A stretch of 14,797 nucleotides of DNA from JAFKKS01 sp039808325 (lineage in GTDB: Bacteria > Pseudomonadota > Alphaproteobacteria > Rhizobiales > Xanthobacteraceae), in the NCBI GenBank assembly GCA_039808325.1, contig JBDHSU010000104.1, forward strand, positions 1 to 14,797. The letters are read 5' to 3'. The notes beneath the pieces are model-generated. The model did not search any database, had not been told where the DNA came from, and saw only the letters and a list, made by a program, of their open reading frames with translations. The translations under genes were made by a program, and so were the position numbers. Positions 1 through 6,934 of the stretch are shown here, one piece after another; position 1 is the first letter of the stretch; each line of letters starts with the position of its first letter.

Positions 1-242
1 GCAGTTTGAATCCTGCGCCTTCAAAGCGGTAAAGTGTGGTCAAGCGCATACGCAGCGCGCAGAGCAGGCATGCTCCCACGCGCGGCGCCACGTGGAGGCG
101 GAAAACGCCGCGAGTTGTTGCAAATCGCAACTTCTGCCGCCGCGCCGGCCGCGATAAGGTCCAGGAAGACAGACTTGGCACGCGGACGGGCTGGTCCGAA
201 GCGGCACCGGCGGCGCGATAGCCGGGCATTTCGGAGGAAGCC

Positions 243-1274
243 ATGACCAAAAGTGTCGTCGCTGCGCTGGCCGCGGCCTTGCTCGCGTTTGGTCTTTTCC
301 CGCAAACCAGCGCCCGCGCAGGCGATCTCGAGCTCACCCACATCAAACTCGCGGTCGGCGGCGCGCCGAGCCTGTTCTACCTGCCGCTCGCCGTCACCGA
401 CCGGCTCGGCTACTTCAAGGATGAAGGCCTCGACGTCCAGATCTCGGATTTCCAAGGCGGCGCGAAATCGCTGCAGGCGATGATCGGCGGCAGCGCCGAC
501 GTGGTCGCCGGCGCCTATGACCACACCATTCAGATGGCGGCGAAGAAGCAGCCGATCACCGCCGTCGTCGAGCTCGGGCAGTTCCCCGGTTTCGTCCTTC
601 TCGGGGTCAAGGACAAACTCAAGGACTACAAGTCGCCCGCCGATCTGAAGGGCTTGAAAATCGGCGTGTCGGCGCCCGGCTCGAGCACGCATTTCATGGT
701 GCTCTACATGATGGCGAAGGCCGGCCTGAAGCCGAGCGACGCGTCGTTTCTCGGCGTGGGAACGTCGTCAACCGCCGTCGCGGCCGTGAAGCGCGGCGAG
801 ATCGACGCGCTGGTCGCGGTCGATCCGGTCGTCAACGTCCTGGAGGGCGAAGGATTGGTTCGCATCCTCGCCGACACGCGCACCCTCAAGGGGGCGACCG
901 ACGTGTATGGCGGCCCGGTGCCCGCCGCCGTTCTCTACGTCCCCGCGGCGTTCCCCGAGAAGAATCCCAATACGACGCAAGCGCTCGTGAACGCTTTCGT
1001 CCGCGGCTTGAAATGGATGCACAGCCATTCGGCCGCCGAGATCGTCAAGCTGATGCCGCCCGAGTGGGCGCTCGGCAATCCGGGCATCTACGAGAAATCG
1101 ATCGCCAGCGGCCTGCCGACCTACTCGCCCGACGGCCGGTTCGCGCCCGGAACGCCGGAAAACGTGCTGAAGGTGCTCAAGGAGTTCGACGCGAACGTGC
1201 AGAAGGCGTCGATCGATCTCGGCAAGACCTATACGAACAGGTTCGTCGACGCCGCGCTGGCGGCGAAGAAGTAG
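243..1274 (+). CDS. ABC transporter substrate-binding protein, NMT1/SsuA (nitrate/sulfonate/taurine-like) family
   Basis: A 343-residue periplasmic solute-binding protein. Residues 1-26 form a Sec signal peptide (basic MTK, hydrophobic core, cleavage near ARA-GD). The mature part has the family's opening pattern: a 'K.AVGG.PSLFYLPLAV' strand, then 'LGYFKDEGLDVQISDFQGG' (around 58-76), 'SADVVAGAYDHT' and 'LKGLKIGVSAPGSSTHF'. That pattern places it with SsuA/TauA/ThiY-like proteins that deliver small organic anions or amines to an ABC importer. The ATG at 243 follows a clear GGAGGA at 233-238. No permease or ATPase gene is in view; they could lie to the left of the window, since bases 1-242 contain no credible gene. 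Its stop is 9 nt from the convergent transglycosylase stop. The ligand cannot be read from the sequence. Confidence 0.9.
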   Translation: MTKSVVAALAAALLAFGLFPQTSARAGDLELTHIKLAVGGAPSLFYLPLAVTDRLGYFKDEGLDVQISDFQGGAKSLQAMIGGSADVVAGAYDHTIQMAAKKQPITAVVELGQFPGFVLLGVKDKLKDYKSPADLKGLKIGVSAPGSSTHFMVLYMMAKAGLKPSDASFLGVGTSSTAVAAVKRGEIDALVAVDPVVNVLEGEGLVRILADTRTLKGATDVYGGPVPAAVLYVPAAFPEKNPNTTQALVNAFVRGLKWMHSHSAAEIVKLMPPEWALGNPGIYEKSIASGLPTYSPDGRFAPGTPENVLKVLKEFDANVQKASIDLGKTYTNRFVDAALAAKK

Positions 1275-1283
1275 CACGACGAA

Positions 1284-2471
1284 TCAATCCCGCACGACGT
1301 TGCAGGTCTCGCCGGCGCCGCGCAGCCGCACGCAGACTTGCTCGGCCGCGGCCTTGGACACGAACACGACCTCGATGCGCTTCATCGGCACGCGGCGGCC
1401 CGAGAGCTTCGCGTCGACGATGTCGATGGCGCGCTTGCCGAGCTGCTTGGCGTGCTGCTTCAGCCGATGGAACCGCTTGAGCGCGCCCTCGCGCGTCTTC
1501 TCGGCGGCGAATTGCACGACCCAACGCTTCTCGGAAGACGCCGACGTATCGGACAGATCGCCCTTCTTCGCCTTCCGGCCTTTGGCGCTCTTGTCCGTCT
1601 CATTCGCCGCGGCTGTCTTGGTGGCCTTCTCGGACTTGCCGTCATGCTTGTCGGACTTCGCGGCGACCGTTTCCGGCGGCGGCGGCGGTGGCTCCGGAGG
1701 CGGCACACGGATCATGGTCGCGGCGTGCTGGCACGGGACGCGGGCCGGCACGTCGAGTTCCGCCTCCTCGAGATTCGCTTCGCGCCATCGCTCGGCGGCA
1801 TGGCCGGTAATGCCGAGTACATAGGCACGCGTCTCGCTCGGCAACGTCCCGCGATTGGCAAGCCAGTCCTGAATGCGCTTCGCACCGGCGTTATAGGCCG
1901 CGGCCGCGAGTCCGAGATTGCCGAACTGCTGATGCAGCATTTTGAGAAATTTCGCGGAGCGCGGCAGCGCTTCGACCGGATCGAACGGATTGGCGAGCCC
2001 GAACTCGGCGGCAACCTTCGGCATGAACTGCGCGACGCCTTGCGCCCCGGCGCGGCTGACGGCCAGCGGATCGAAGCGGCTCTCCCGCCAAATCAGGCGG
2101 ATGAAAAAGGGAATGGGAAGGTCATGCGCGGAGGCCGCGGAAATCAGCGTCTCGCAAATCTGTTCCAACGAAGCGACGGGCGGCGGAAGCCCCCCCTCGA
2201 ACGCCTCGACCGCGCGCGCCACGTCGAGCGCCGGCACATCCACGGACCTATCGACGGACAGTCTCGGAGACGCCGGCGCATCAAGGTCCACCTCCGCCGG
2301 GCTGGGCGCCGCGGCGAGCGCCACCTGTGTCGGCGCGGCGGCGATCCCACCCGCGTCGGCCACCCTCCAAACGGGCGCGGGCGGATTGTGAGGCGCGCAG
2401 TCGTCGCAGGCTGTAAAGCCCGACCAGGGGAAAAAGAAAAAGGCCACGACGGTGGCGATAACGAGCCGCAT
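1284..2471 (-). CDS. Secreted lytic transglycosylase (SLT) with C-terminal SPOR-like domain
   Basis: A 395-residue peptidoglycan lyase that would cleave the MurNAc-GlcNAc bond with formation of 1,6-anhydroMurNAc. A signal peptide spans about residues 1-21. The SLT/Slt70-type catalytic domain covers roughly 105-235: the catalytic glutamate is E130 in 'WRESRFDP', followed by 'GAQGVAQFMP' (143-151, the position of the usual GLMQ motif) and 'AYNAG' (192-196). A proline run (259-266) and a Lys/Ala/Asp-rich linker lead to residues 316-395. That tail has the spacing of a SPOR domain ('WVVQFAA...EGAL..F..L' through 'AEQVCVRLRGAGETCNVV'), which would bind denuded glycan strands at division sites. C22 follows F-T-A, not a canonical lipobox, so simple secretion is preferred. 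The ATG at 2471 has only a weak ribosome-binding site. The SPOR assignment is inferred from pattern; the SLT assignment is firm. Confidence 0.9.
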   Translation of the reverse strand: MRLVIATVVAFFFFPWSGFTACDDCAPHNPPAPVWRVADAGGIAAAPTQVALAAAPSPAEVDLDAPASPRLSVDRSVDVPALDVARAVEAFEGGLPPPVASLEQICETLISAASAHDLPIPFFIRLIWRESRFDPLAVSRAGAQGVAQFMPKVAAEFGLANPFDPVEALPRSAKFLKMLHQQFGNLGLAAAAYNAGAKRIQDWLANRGTLPSETRAYVLGITGHAAERWREANLEEAELDVPARVPCQHAATMIRVPPPEPPPPPPETVAAKSDKHDGKSEKATKTAAANETDKSAKGRKAKKGDLSDTSASSEKRWVVQFAAEKTREGALKRFHRLKQHAKQLGKRAIDIVDAKLSGRRVPMKRIEVVFVSKAAAEQVCVRLRGAGETCNVVRD

Positions 2472-2851
2472 TGAGCCGCACCGAAGCGTATTGAAGCTCC
2501 GACACGCGCCCCCGGCGCCGGCCTCGTATCACCGTTGATTCCCCCTCCTGCCAGCCTTGAGTGCTGGGGGATCGCGACGCTTTTGTGGAATTGCTGCGGC
2601 CCCGCCTGGGCCATTCTGCGATGGGAACGAAACCGTTACGGCAATGCGAAGAACTTGAGGGATTCGCGCCGGCGCTAGAACGGGATGAGGAAAAGTGTGG
2701 AGCGGTTTTCCGCCCGCATCCCGCTCTAAGCTATGAGAATCGATCACGGTCATGATTTTGGATCGATTCGATCCAAAATCATCGTGATCTAGGCGTCCGT
2801 GCTCGGCGGGCGCTGATGAGGAGGCGCGTGACGCGTTGGTGACGCGCGAGG
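2472..2851. other. Intergenic region with repeat element; no gene seen
   Basis: No convincing coding sequence lies in these 380 bases. The part nearest the transglycosylase gene must hold its promoter on the minus strand, but I see no clear -35/-10 pair. The middle is filled by a composite palindromic repeat (2677-2791). Close to the end of the upstream minus-strand gene, GTGACGCG is repeated directly at 2828 and 2839, 11 bases apart; its meaning is unknown. Confidence 0.6.
2677..2791 (+). repeat. Composite palindromic intergenic repeat element, full copy
   Basis: Two stem-loop modules lie side by side. Module 1 (2677-2727) pairs an AGAACGGGATG...GGAAAA arm with GTTTTCCGCCCGCATCCCGCTCT read in reverse, with a 3-nt bulge. 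Module 2 (2742-2789) has perfect 15-bp arms at 2752-2766 and 2768-2782 around a single central T. It is extended by GATCACG (2742-2748) pairing with CGTGATC (2783-2789) across a 3-nt bulge. Positions 2712-2791 match the reverse complement of 14718-14797 at 77 of 80 bases. The layout resembles the mosaic intergenic elements (RIME/REP/MITE-like) known from rhizobia; that family link is from memory. The element lies downstream of one minus-strand gene and upstream of another, so as RNA it could act as a processing or termination structure. Confidence 0.85.
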
Positions 2852-3292
2852 CTATTCCTTTGCGCGCGCCAACACCGTCATCACGTCCTTCGCCATGATC
2901 TTGGCCATGATCCGCCGCTTGCGCGGCCAGATCGTGCGTGTCGTCCGCCAGGTCGCGGCGACCGTGATCACCGCCGAAACGCCCAGCTCCTCGAACTCGC
3001 GAAACAGCGTCATCCGTATGAAGCGCTCTTCGTACGGCTTCACGAGTATGGCGGCCGGCGCCGCCTTGGCTTCGGCGATGCCGATCACCGGCGGCGTCGC
3101 GACGATCTCATCGACGATGATGGCCTCGTCGATCATGTTCTTGATGCGGAGCTGGATGGCGTAGTCGCCCGGATGCAAATGCATCGTCGGGCGGCTGCGG
3201 TAATCGCGATCGTAGATCAGGAACACGATGGCGGCGATGCCGCAAATCGCGCCGATGACCTCGAATATCTCCAGGAGCTCCATCACCGTCAT
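2852..3292 (-). CDS. Small single-pass membrane protein of unknown function
   Basis: A 146-residue protein that I do not recognise. The chosen ATG at 3292 (MTVMELLEIF...) is preferred over a longer upstream reading whose extra 28 residues are Arg/Cys-rich and lack a membrane or domain pattern. A second ATG lies at 3283. One transmembrane helix covers about residues 8-24 (IFEVIGAICGIAAIVFLIY), immediately followed by charged DRDYRSR, suggesting a cytoplasmic or periplasmic soluble tail depending on topology. The remainder alternates short strands ('HPGDYAIQLRIKN', 'AIIVDEIVATPP', 'EERFIRMTLF', 'VSAVITVAATWRT'), compatible with a small beta-sandwich. It ends in a basic stretch (WPRKRRIMAKIMAK). 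It lies 125 nt downstream of the long coiled-coil gene on the same strand and may be cotranscribed with it. It is probably a real gene; its role is unknown. Confidence 0.65.
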   Translation of the reverse strand: MTVMELLEIFEVIGAICGIAAIVFLIYDRDYRSRPTMHLHPGDYAIQLRIKNMIDEAIIVDEIVATPPVIGIAEAKAAPAAILVKPYEERFIRMTLFREFEELGVSAVITVAATWRTTRTIWPRKRRIMAKIMAKDVMTVLARAKE

Positions 3293-3417
3293 TCGTCGCC
3301 TGCAATCATGGCATCGCGGGGCCGCGCACCGCCGCGAATCGGGAGTGAGCGCAGTGTGCCTGCGCGCCGCCTCCACGCAAGAGACAACGACGCGCCCCGT
3401 CCCAGCCGCGGCTTTAT

Positions 3418-5064
3418 CTAGAGATGCTTGACGTAGAAATAGCTCTCAACGAGGCGGCGCAGACCCTTGTAGATCTGCTTGCTCGCGGGGCCGGTGCCAT
3501 CGCGCATGGTGACGACGAAGCGGCATTGATCGCGGACCGTGGCACGGAAAACCGGATCGACCACCCGGCGGAAATAATCAGGATTGATGTCGACGCCGCG
3601 CGGAAGGGAGCGCAAGGACCTGATGCGTGGGTCGGATGCGCGCGCCGCCGGCATCAGGTCGCGCACCTGCAGGCCTTCGTCCTTGATCGTGATGTCGAGA
3701 AGATACTGCGCCTCCCCCTGCGCATTGGTCCAGCACGGCGGCGGCAGCACCTCCTTTTCATGCGCGGCCGGGGCCGCGTGGCTGCCCGCCGCCTCGGCTT
3801 TCGCGAGCTTCTGGCGAAGCTCATCGTTCTCGATGCGCAGCGCCCCGATGTCGCTGTCCGTGCCGACGTTCCTGTCGGTGGTGCCCGTGGTTTCCGTTTG
3901 CTGCAGACGCGCCAGCGCGCTCTGCACGACAGACGCGGGCGGCTGGCCCGGGTCGAGCTTCGCCGCGGTGTCGACGATCGACTTCAGGGGAGCGAGCGCC
4001 GCGATTTCCGCACGCAGCGCCTCGATCTCCTTGCGATCCTCGCTCGATCGCGCGTCGCGCTCGCGTGCCAGCGTATCGTTCTCATTGGCGGCGGCGGTCT
4101 TTTCGCCGGAGAGCGCATTGTTCTCCTGCGTCAGCGAATCCGCCTTATGCGTCAGCGCTTCCTTGTCCCGGCGCGCCTGTTCGAGATCGCGATTGAGCGC
4201 CGCGAGCTTTTGCTTGAGCGCCTCGTTGTCGGCGCGCATGTCGGACACGACGCGCGCGGGATCGTTGACGGCTCCCAGCGCGTCGAAAGCGGTCAGCGCC
4301 CGCTGCATCACCTGCGCCGGAGGCTGACGGGGATCGACCTTCGCGGCCGCGTCCGACAACCCTTTGAGCGGCTTCAACGCCGCGACTTCGGCGCGCAGCG
4401 CTTCGATTTCCTGGCGGCTGTCGCGTGTCAACGTATCCTTGTCGCGGCGAAGCTGGTCGTTCTCGCGGATGTTGGCGGTGAGCTTGCGGCGAAAGTCCTC
4501 GTTTTCCGACTTCATGTCGGCGATCGCGCGGGCAGGATCCTTGGTCTGAGCGCCAAGCGCACCGAGCGCCGCCAAGCCGCGCTCGAGGAGAAGCTGCGGC
4601 GGCTGTTTCGGATCGAGCGCCACGGCGGAATCCGCGACCCGGCGCAACGGCTTCACCGCGGCCAACGAATCGCGCAGGGATTCCGTATCGCGCTTGGCAT
4701 CCCGCAACGCCGTTTCAAGCGCGCCGATCCGCAAAGCCTGCTCGTGAATCTTGCGCATGTCCGGCGCGGGGATGGGCGCAAGCACCGCCGGGCCCTGTTG
4801 CCCCCCCTGCTGCTGGACGGGCGTGCCCGAGATAATGGCTCCGGCCTTGTCGCGAAGGCCCGCGAGCTGGCGCTCGCTGTACTGGAGAATTCCCGCCAGA
4901 CCGAGCAAAAGCATGAGCAGGACGAGAAGAAGCATCTCGCCCAGGCTCAGGCCCGACAGGCCCCGCCGACTTTCCCTCTCGATGATGGTCGTCGACAAAC
5001 CGCCACCCGCGATCCATTGCCCCGATAAAGCCGCAATGTAGATCGGCGAGTCACACGAATACAA
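3418..5064 (-). CDS. Membrane-anchored coiled-coil protein with three internal repeats and a two-cysteine C-terminal domain
   Basis: A 548-residue protein of unrecognised family. One very leucine-rich transmembrane segment (about 44-62) is followed by a Pro/Gln linker and long coiled coils. Three homologous ~65-residue repeats occur at about 130-195, 223-287 and 350-420. Each follows the pattern LR..A.L.PL...D.A...DP.QPP......AL, then (in repeats 1 and 2) ALGA...DPAR...DM...NE....KL. Heptad-type helices separate them. The C-terminal domain (about 440-548) contains 'PPPCW', 'GEAQYLLDITIKDEGL', 'DQCRFVV', 'DGTGPASKQIYKGLRRLVES' and 'YFYVKHL', with C444 and C514 as candidates for a disulfide if the domain is periplasmic. 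The start is uncertain: the outermost codon is TTG at 5064, another TTG is at 4998, and the first ATG (4935) would begin inside the membrane segment. I infer an envelope-spanning scaffold, not an enzyme. Confidence 0.8.
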   Translation of the reverse strand: MYSCDSPIYIAALSGQWIAGGGLSTTIIERESRRGLSGLSLGEMLLLVLLMLLLGLAGILQYSERQLAGLRDKAGAIISGTPVQQQGGQQGPAVLAPIPAPDMRKIHEQALRIGALETALRDAKRDTESLRDSLAAVKPLRRVADSAVALDPKQPPQLLLERGLAALGALGAQTKDPARAIADMKSENEDFRRKLTANIRENDQLRRDKDTLTRDSRQEIEALRAEVAALKPLKGLSDAAAKVDPRQPPAQVMQRALTAFDALGAVNDPARVVSDMRADNEALKQKLAALNRDLEQARRDKEALTHKADSLTQENNALSGEKTAAANENDTLARERDARSSEDRKEIEALRAEIAALAPLKSIVDTAAKLDPGQPPASVVQSALARLQQTETTGTTDRNVGTDSDIGALRIENDELRQKLAKAEAAGSHAAPAAHEKEVLPPPCWTNAQGEAQYLLDITIKDEGLQVRDLMPAARASDPRIRSLRSLPRGVDINPDYFRRVVDPVFRATVRDQCRFVVTMRDGTGPASKQIYKGLRRLVESYFYVKHL

Positions 5065-5123
5065 CAGAATGCGGCGCCCCGGCCGCAGAAGGCCGCCGAG
5101 TGTTACAAAAAAGCCCGGTTACG

Positions 5124-5154
5124 AAAAAGCCCTTCCCGGTGAACCGGGAAGGGC
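5124..5154 (-). terminator. Rho-independent terminator for the 5239-5823 gene
   Basis: A perfect 12-bp stem (GCCCTTCCCGGT at 5129-5140 with its complement at 5143-5154) has a 2-nt loop. On the minus strand it is followed directly by TTTTT (5128-5124). It lies 85-115 nt past the stop of the 5239-5823 gene and before the next minus-strand gene. A second arm, 5114-5120, can pair with 5142-5148 and is followed by TTTTTT (5112-5107), giving an overlapping alternative terminator. Confidence 0.85.
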
Positions 5155-5210
5155 AAGTCGATCACGATGGGTGTGGGTAGAGAAGGTGAAAGAGCTTAGG
5201 TCTTAGGGGG

Positions 5211-5230
5211 CCGGCGCCGCGAAGCGCCGG
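5211..5230. other. GC-rich hairpin just past a stop codon
   Basis: CCGGCGC (5211-5217) pairs with GCGCCGG (5224-5230) around a 6-nt loop. An alternative outer pairing is GCCGGC at 5210-5215 with GCCGGC at 5233-5238. It begins just after the stop codon of the 5239-5823 gene on the minus strand. There is no T tract, so it is more likely an mRNA 3' stabiliser than a terminator. The main terminator is the one at 5124-5154. Confidence 0.4.
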
Positions 5231-5238
5231 GAGCCGGC

Positions 5239-5823
5239 TCAGACTTCGGCGAGAGACTCCGACGCGACCATTTCAGCGCGCAACGTCTTCGCCTTATCGA
5301 CGGTCTGGACATATTGTTCCCAAGCCGAGCGCCAGCAGACGAAATTGGTGCTGAGCGAAACCGCGATGTTCTCCAGTTGATCGAGCGCCTTGCGGTTCTT
5401 CTCGCAGATGATCTCGACTTCGGCGGCGGAGCGGCCGTCCTTTTCAGTCGCCGACTTCAGGCTCCGGGCGGTGTCCACCACGGTCTCCATGATCTCGGCG
5501 AGCTTCTTGTAGCCGTCCTCGCGCTGCACCTCGACGCCGCGGAGATACTGCCGCTGCTGCTCGAGCAGGCGGATGGTCATGCTCCACTGGCGCGAACGAT
5601 GCTCGAGAAAGCTGTGAAGTTCGGCAACCGACTCGAAATTCGCGGCCGACTCGCGTTTTTCCGGTGCGGGCTCACGCTTCTCGGTGAAATCGAGACGGGC
5701 GGGCCGGCGCGGCATCGCTTGGGGATTTTGGGAATTCTGACGATCCTGGCGATCCTGTTCCGGGGTGCTCTGCTTTACGCGCAACTCGGACGAGCCTGCC
5801 AGGGTGATCGGGATCGTGCTCAT
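5239..5823 (-). CDS. Helical protein of unknown function
   Basis: A 194-residue protein that I do not recognise. The start at 5823 is set by an excellent AGGAGG eight bases upstream; the ATGs at 5838 and 5856 lack this. Residues 1-20 are followed by a disordered polar linker rich in Gln, Asp, Arg and Asn (about 23-35) and a basic/proline stretch (38-58). From about residue 64 the chain is almost entirely helical with heptad character: 'SVAELHSFLEHRSRQW', 'TIRLLEQQRQYLRGVEVQRED', 'KKLAEIMETVVDTARSLKSA', 'NRKALDQLENIAVSLSTNFVCW', 'SAWEQYVQTVDKAKTL'. C140 and C163 are the only cysteines. No membrane segment or signal peptide is visible, so it is likely cytoplasmic. It appears monocistronic, with a CtrA-like array 60-85 nt upstream of the start and a strong terminator behind it. 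Confidence 0.8.
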   Translation of the reverse strand: MSTIPITLAGSSELRVKQSTPEQDRQDRQNSQNPQAMPRRPARLDFTEKREPAPEKRESAANFESVAELHSFLEHRSRQWSMTIRLLEQQRQYLRGVEVQREDGYKKLAEIMETVVDTARSLKSATEKDGRSAAEVEIICEKNRKALDQLENIAVSLSTNFVCWRSAWEQYVQTVDKAKTLRAEMVASESLAEV

Positions 5824-5881
5824 TTCAACCTCCTGCATGTGGAGCGAAAATCTCACGGAACCTGTGCATAATCAATGTGAA

Positions 5882-5907
5882 GTAAGGAAATGTTAAGACT
5901 ATGGTAA
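5882..5907 (-). promoter_or_regulatory. CtrA-like tandem half-site array upstream of the 5239-5823 gene
   Basis: Read on the minus strand, the pattern is TTAC-N7-TTAA-N7-TTAC: three near half-sites at exact 11-bp steps (plus-strand 5882, 5893 and 5904). The CtrA consensus in alphaproteobacteria is TTAA-N7-TTAA, so each adjacent pair differs by one base. It lies 60-85 nt upstream of the ATG at 5823, a suitable promoter distance. A GANTC site is at 5938-5942. Binding is inferred. Confidence 0.4.
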
Positions 5908-6008
5908 ACACCGGGGCAGCCGCCGCGGCGTTGCCACGATTCCGCCGCGCAAAAATCGCCCAAATGGTACTCCAGTATTGAATTTGGACTATATTCCGGT
6001 TTCCGACC

Positions 6009-6037
6009 GGTTAACGGAGGCCCGTCGCAGGTTAACG
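6009..6037. repeat. Direct repeat GGTTAACG with 21-bp period
   Basis: GGTTAACG occurs at 6009-6016 and 6030-6037, exactly two helical turns apart, each containing the palindrome GTTAAC. A further GTTAA is at 6058, overlapping the stop codon of the SPFH gene. The pair lies between two minus-strand genes, about 190-210 nt upstream of the start at 5823. It could be a regulator's tandem site; the read-out is unknown. Confidence 0.35.
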
Positions 6038-6058
6038 CGGCATCTCGGACCGGGGTCG

Positions 6059-6934
6059 TTAAGCGGCGCGGATCACCTTGGAGTCCGGGCCGTCCGTGAG
6101 ATTGCCGCTGATGCCGATGCGCAACCGCGGCAGCGCCGAGTCCGGGACCCGCCGCGCGATCTCGATCTCAAGAATGCCGTGGGCAAGCCGCGCGTTCTTG
6201 ATCTCGACATGATCGCCGAGTTGGAAGCGGCGCTCGAAGGACCGGTTCTCGAGGATCGTCGCCGCCCCGCCCGGCCCGCCGCGCGCCGGATCCCCGTGCT
6301 TGTTACCGCGCACGATCAGACGCGAGCCCTCCAGCTCCACCGACAATTCGCTGTCGAGGAAGCCGGGCACCACCAATGTCAGCAGCTTCGTCATCGCGTC
6401 GGTGCGCTCGACCTTGTAGACAGGCCAGGAGCGGCGAATATGACCGAACTGCAGCGCCGAGATCGTCGCGCCCCAATACGCCGCGCCCTCGTTGAGGATG
6501 CTGCGCATATTGTCCTCGACACGCTGCGCGCTGCCGAGCAGGTCCTCGACCGTCATGGCGCGGATGGCGGAGCGCAGATTGGTGCGCACCAGCACCTCGA
6601 TGGCGCGCGGCAGGTCGCTGACGCCGTAACTCGCCTTGATCGGATCATGCACCAGAAGGAATGCCGTCAGATCGAGCGAGAGGGAGACATTGTCCTCGGT
6701 GACGAACTCCCCGTCTTTGATCTCGACGAGGTGTTGCGTCATGTTCACCTTGTGGCGGATGCGGTCCATGAACGGGACAACGACGTTCCAGCCCGGCTTG
6801 AGCACGCGCACCTTCCGGCCGAAACGTTCGACCACCCATTGCTGGGAGAACGGCACGACGCGGACGGTCAAGCCGACCACGGTCGCGCTGATGCCCATCA
6901 GAACGATGAGGTATCCCAGATTGAGGAGCGGCAT
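6059..6934 (-). CDS. SPFH/band-7 membrane protein fused to an Hsp20/alpha-crystallin domain
   Basis: A 291-residue protein in two parts. Residues 3-22 form one membrane helix. Residues about 27-163 are an SPFH/band-7 (stomatin, QmcA-like) domain: 'VVERFGRKVRVLKPGWNVVVPF.DRI', 'VTEDNVSLSLD', 'DPIKASYGV.DL..AI..L..T.LRS.I..M...DLL'. Where family members normally carry a long oligomerising helix, the chain switches at about residue 170 into an IbpA-type small heat-shock domain: 'YKVERT' (173-178), 'PGF..SELSVELEG..LIVRGNK' (190-212), 'RSFERRFQL' (231-239), 'HGILEIEI' (252-259) and 'VPDSALPRLRIGI' (263-275). The start at 6934 is chosen because it places the helix at the N-terminus as in QmcA; ATG 6958 and TTG 6988 are alternatives. 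I infer membrane-tethered chaperone or membrane-quality-control activity. Confidence 0.85.
   Translation of the reverse strand: MPLLNLGYLIVLMGISATVVGLTVRVVPFSQQWVVERFGRKVRVLKPGWNVVVPFMDRIRHKVNMTQHLVEIKDGEFVTEDNVSLSLDLTAFLLVHDPIKASYGVSDLPRAIEVLVRTNLRSAIRAMTVEDLLGSAQRVEDNMRSILNEGAAYWGATISALQFGHIRRSWPVYKVERTDAMTKLLTLVVPGFLDSELSVELEGSRLIVRGNKHGDPARGGPGGAATILENRSFERRFQLGDHVEIKNARLAHGILEIEIARRVPDSALPRLRIGISGNLTDGPDSKVIRAA

Noticed and set aside
21..692. A minus-strand frame covering the start of the window
   Set aside because: Most of it is antisense to the ABC substrate-binding gene, and the remainder shows no domain or ribosome-binding site.
2281..2532. Minus-strand GTG frame after a strong AGGAGGGGG sequence near 2541-2550
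   Set aside because: The frame encodes an Arg-rich string running into the transglycosylase gene in a different phase. The purine run may be chance or part of the leader; no leader peptide can be supported.
3424..5028. A 534-codon open frame on the plus strand antisense to the coiled-coil gene
   Set aside because: It is a GC-bias shadow: the minus-strand protein has a membrane segment, internal repeats and structured motifs, while this translation is an Arg/Gly-rich string without domains.
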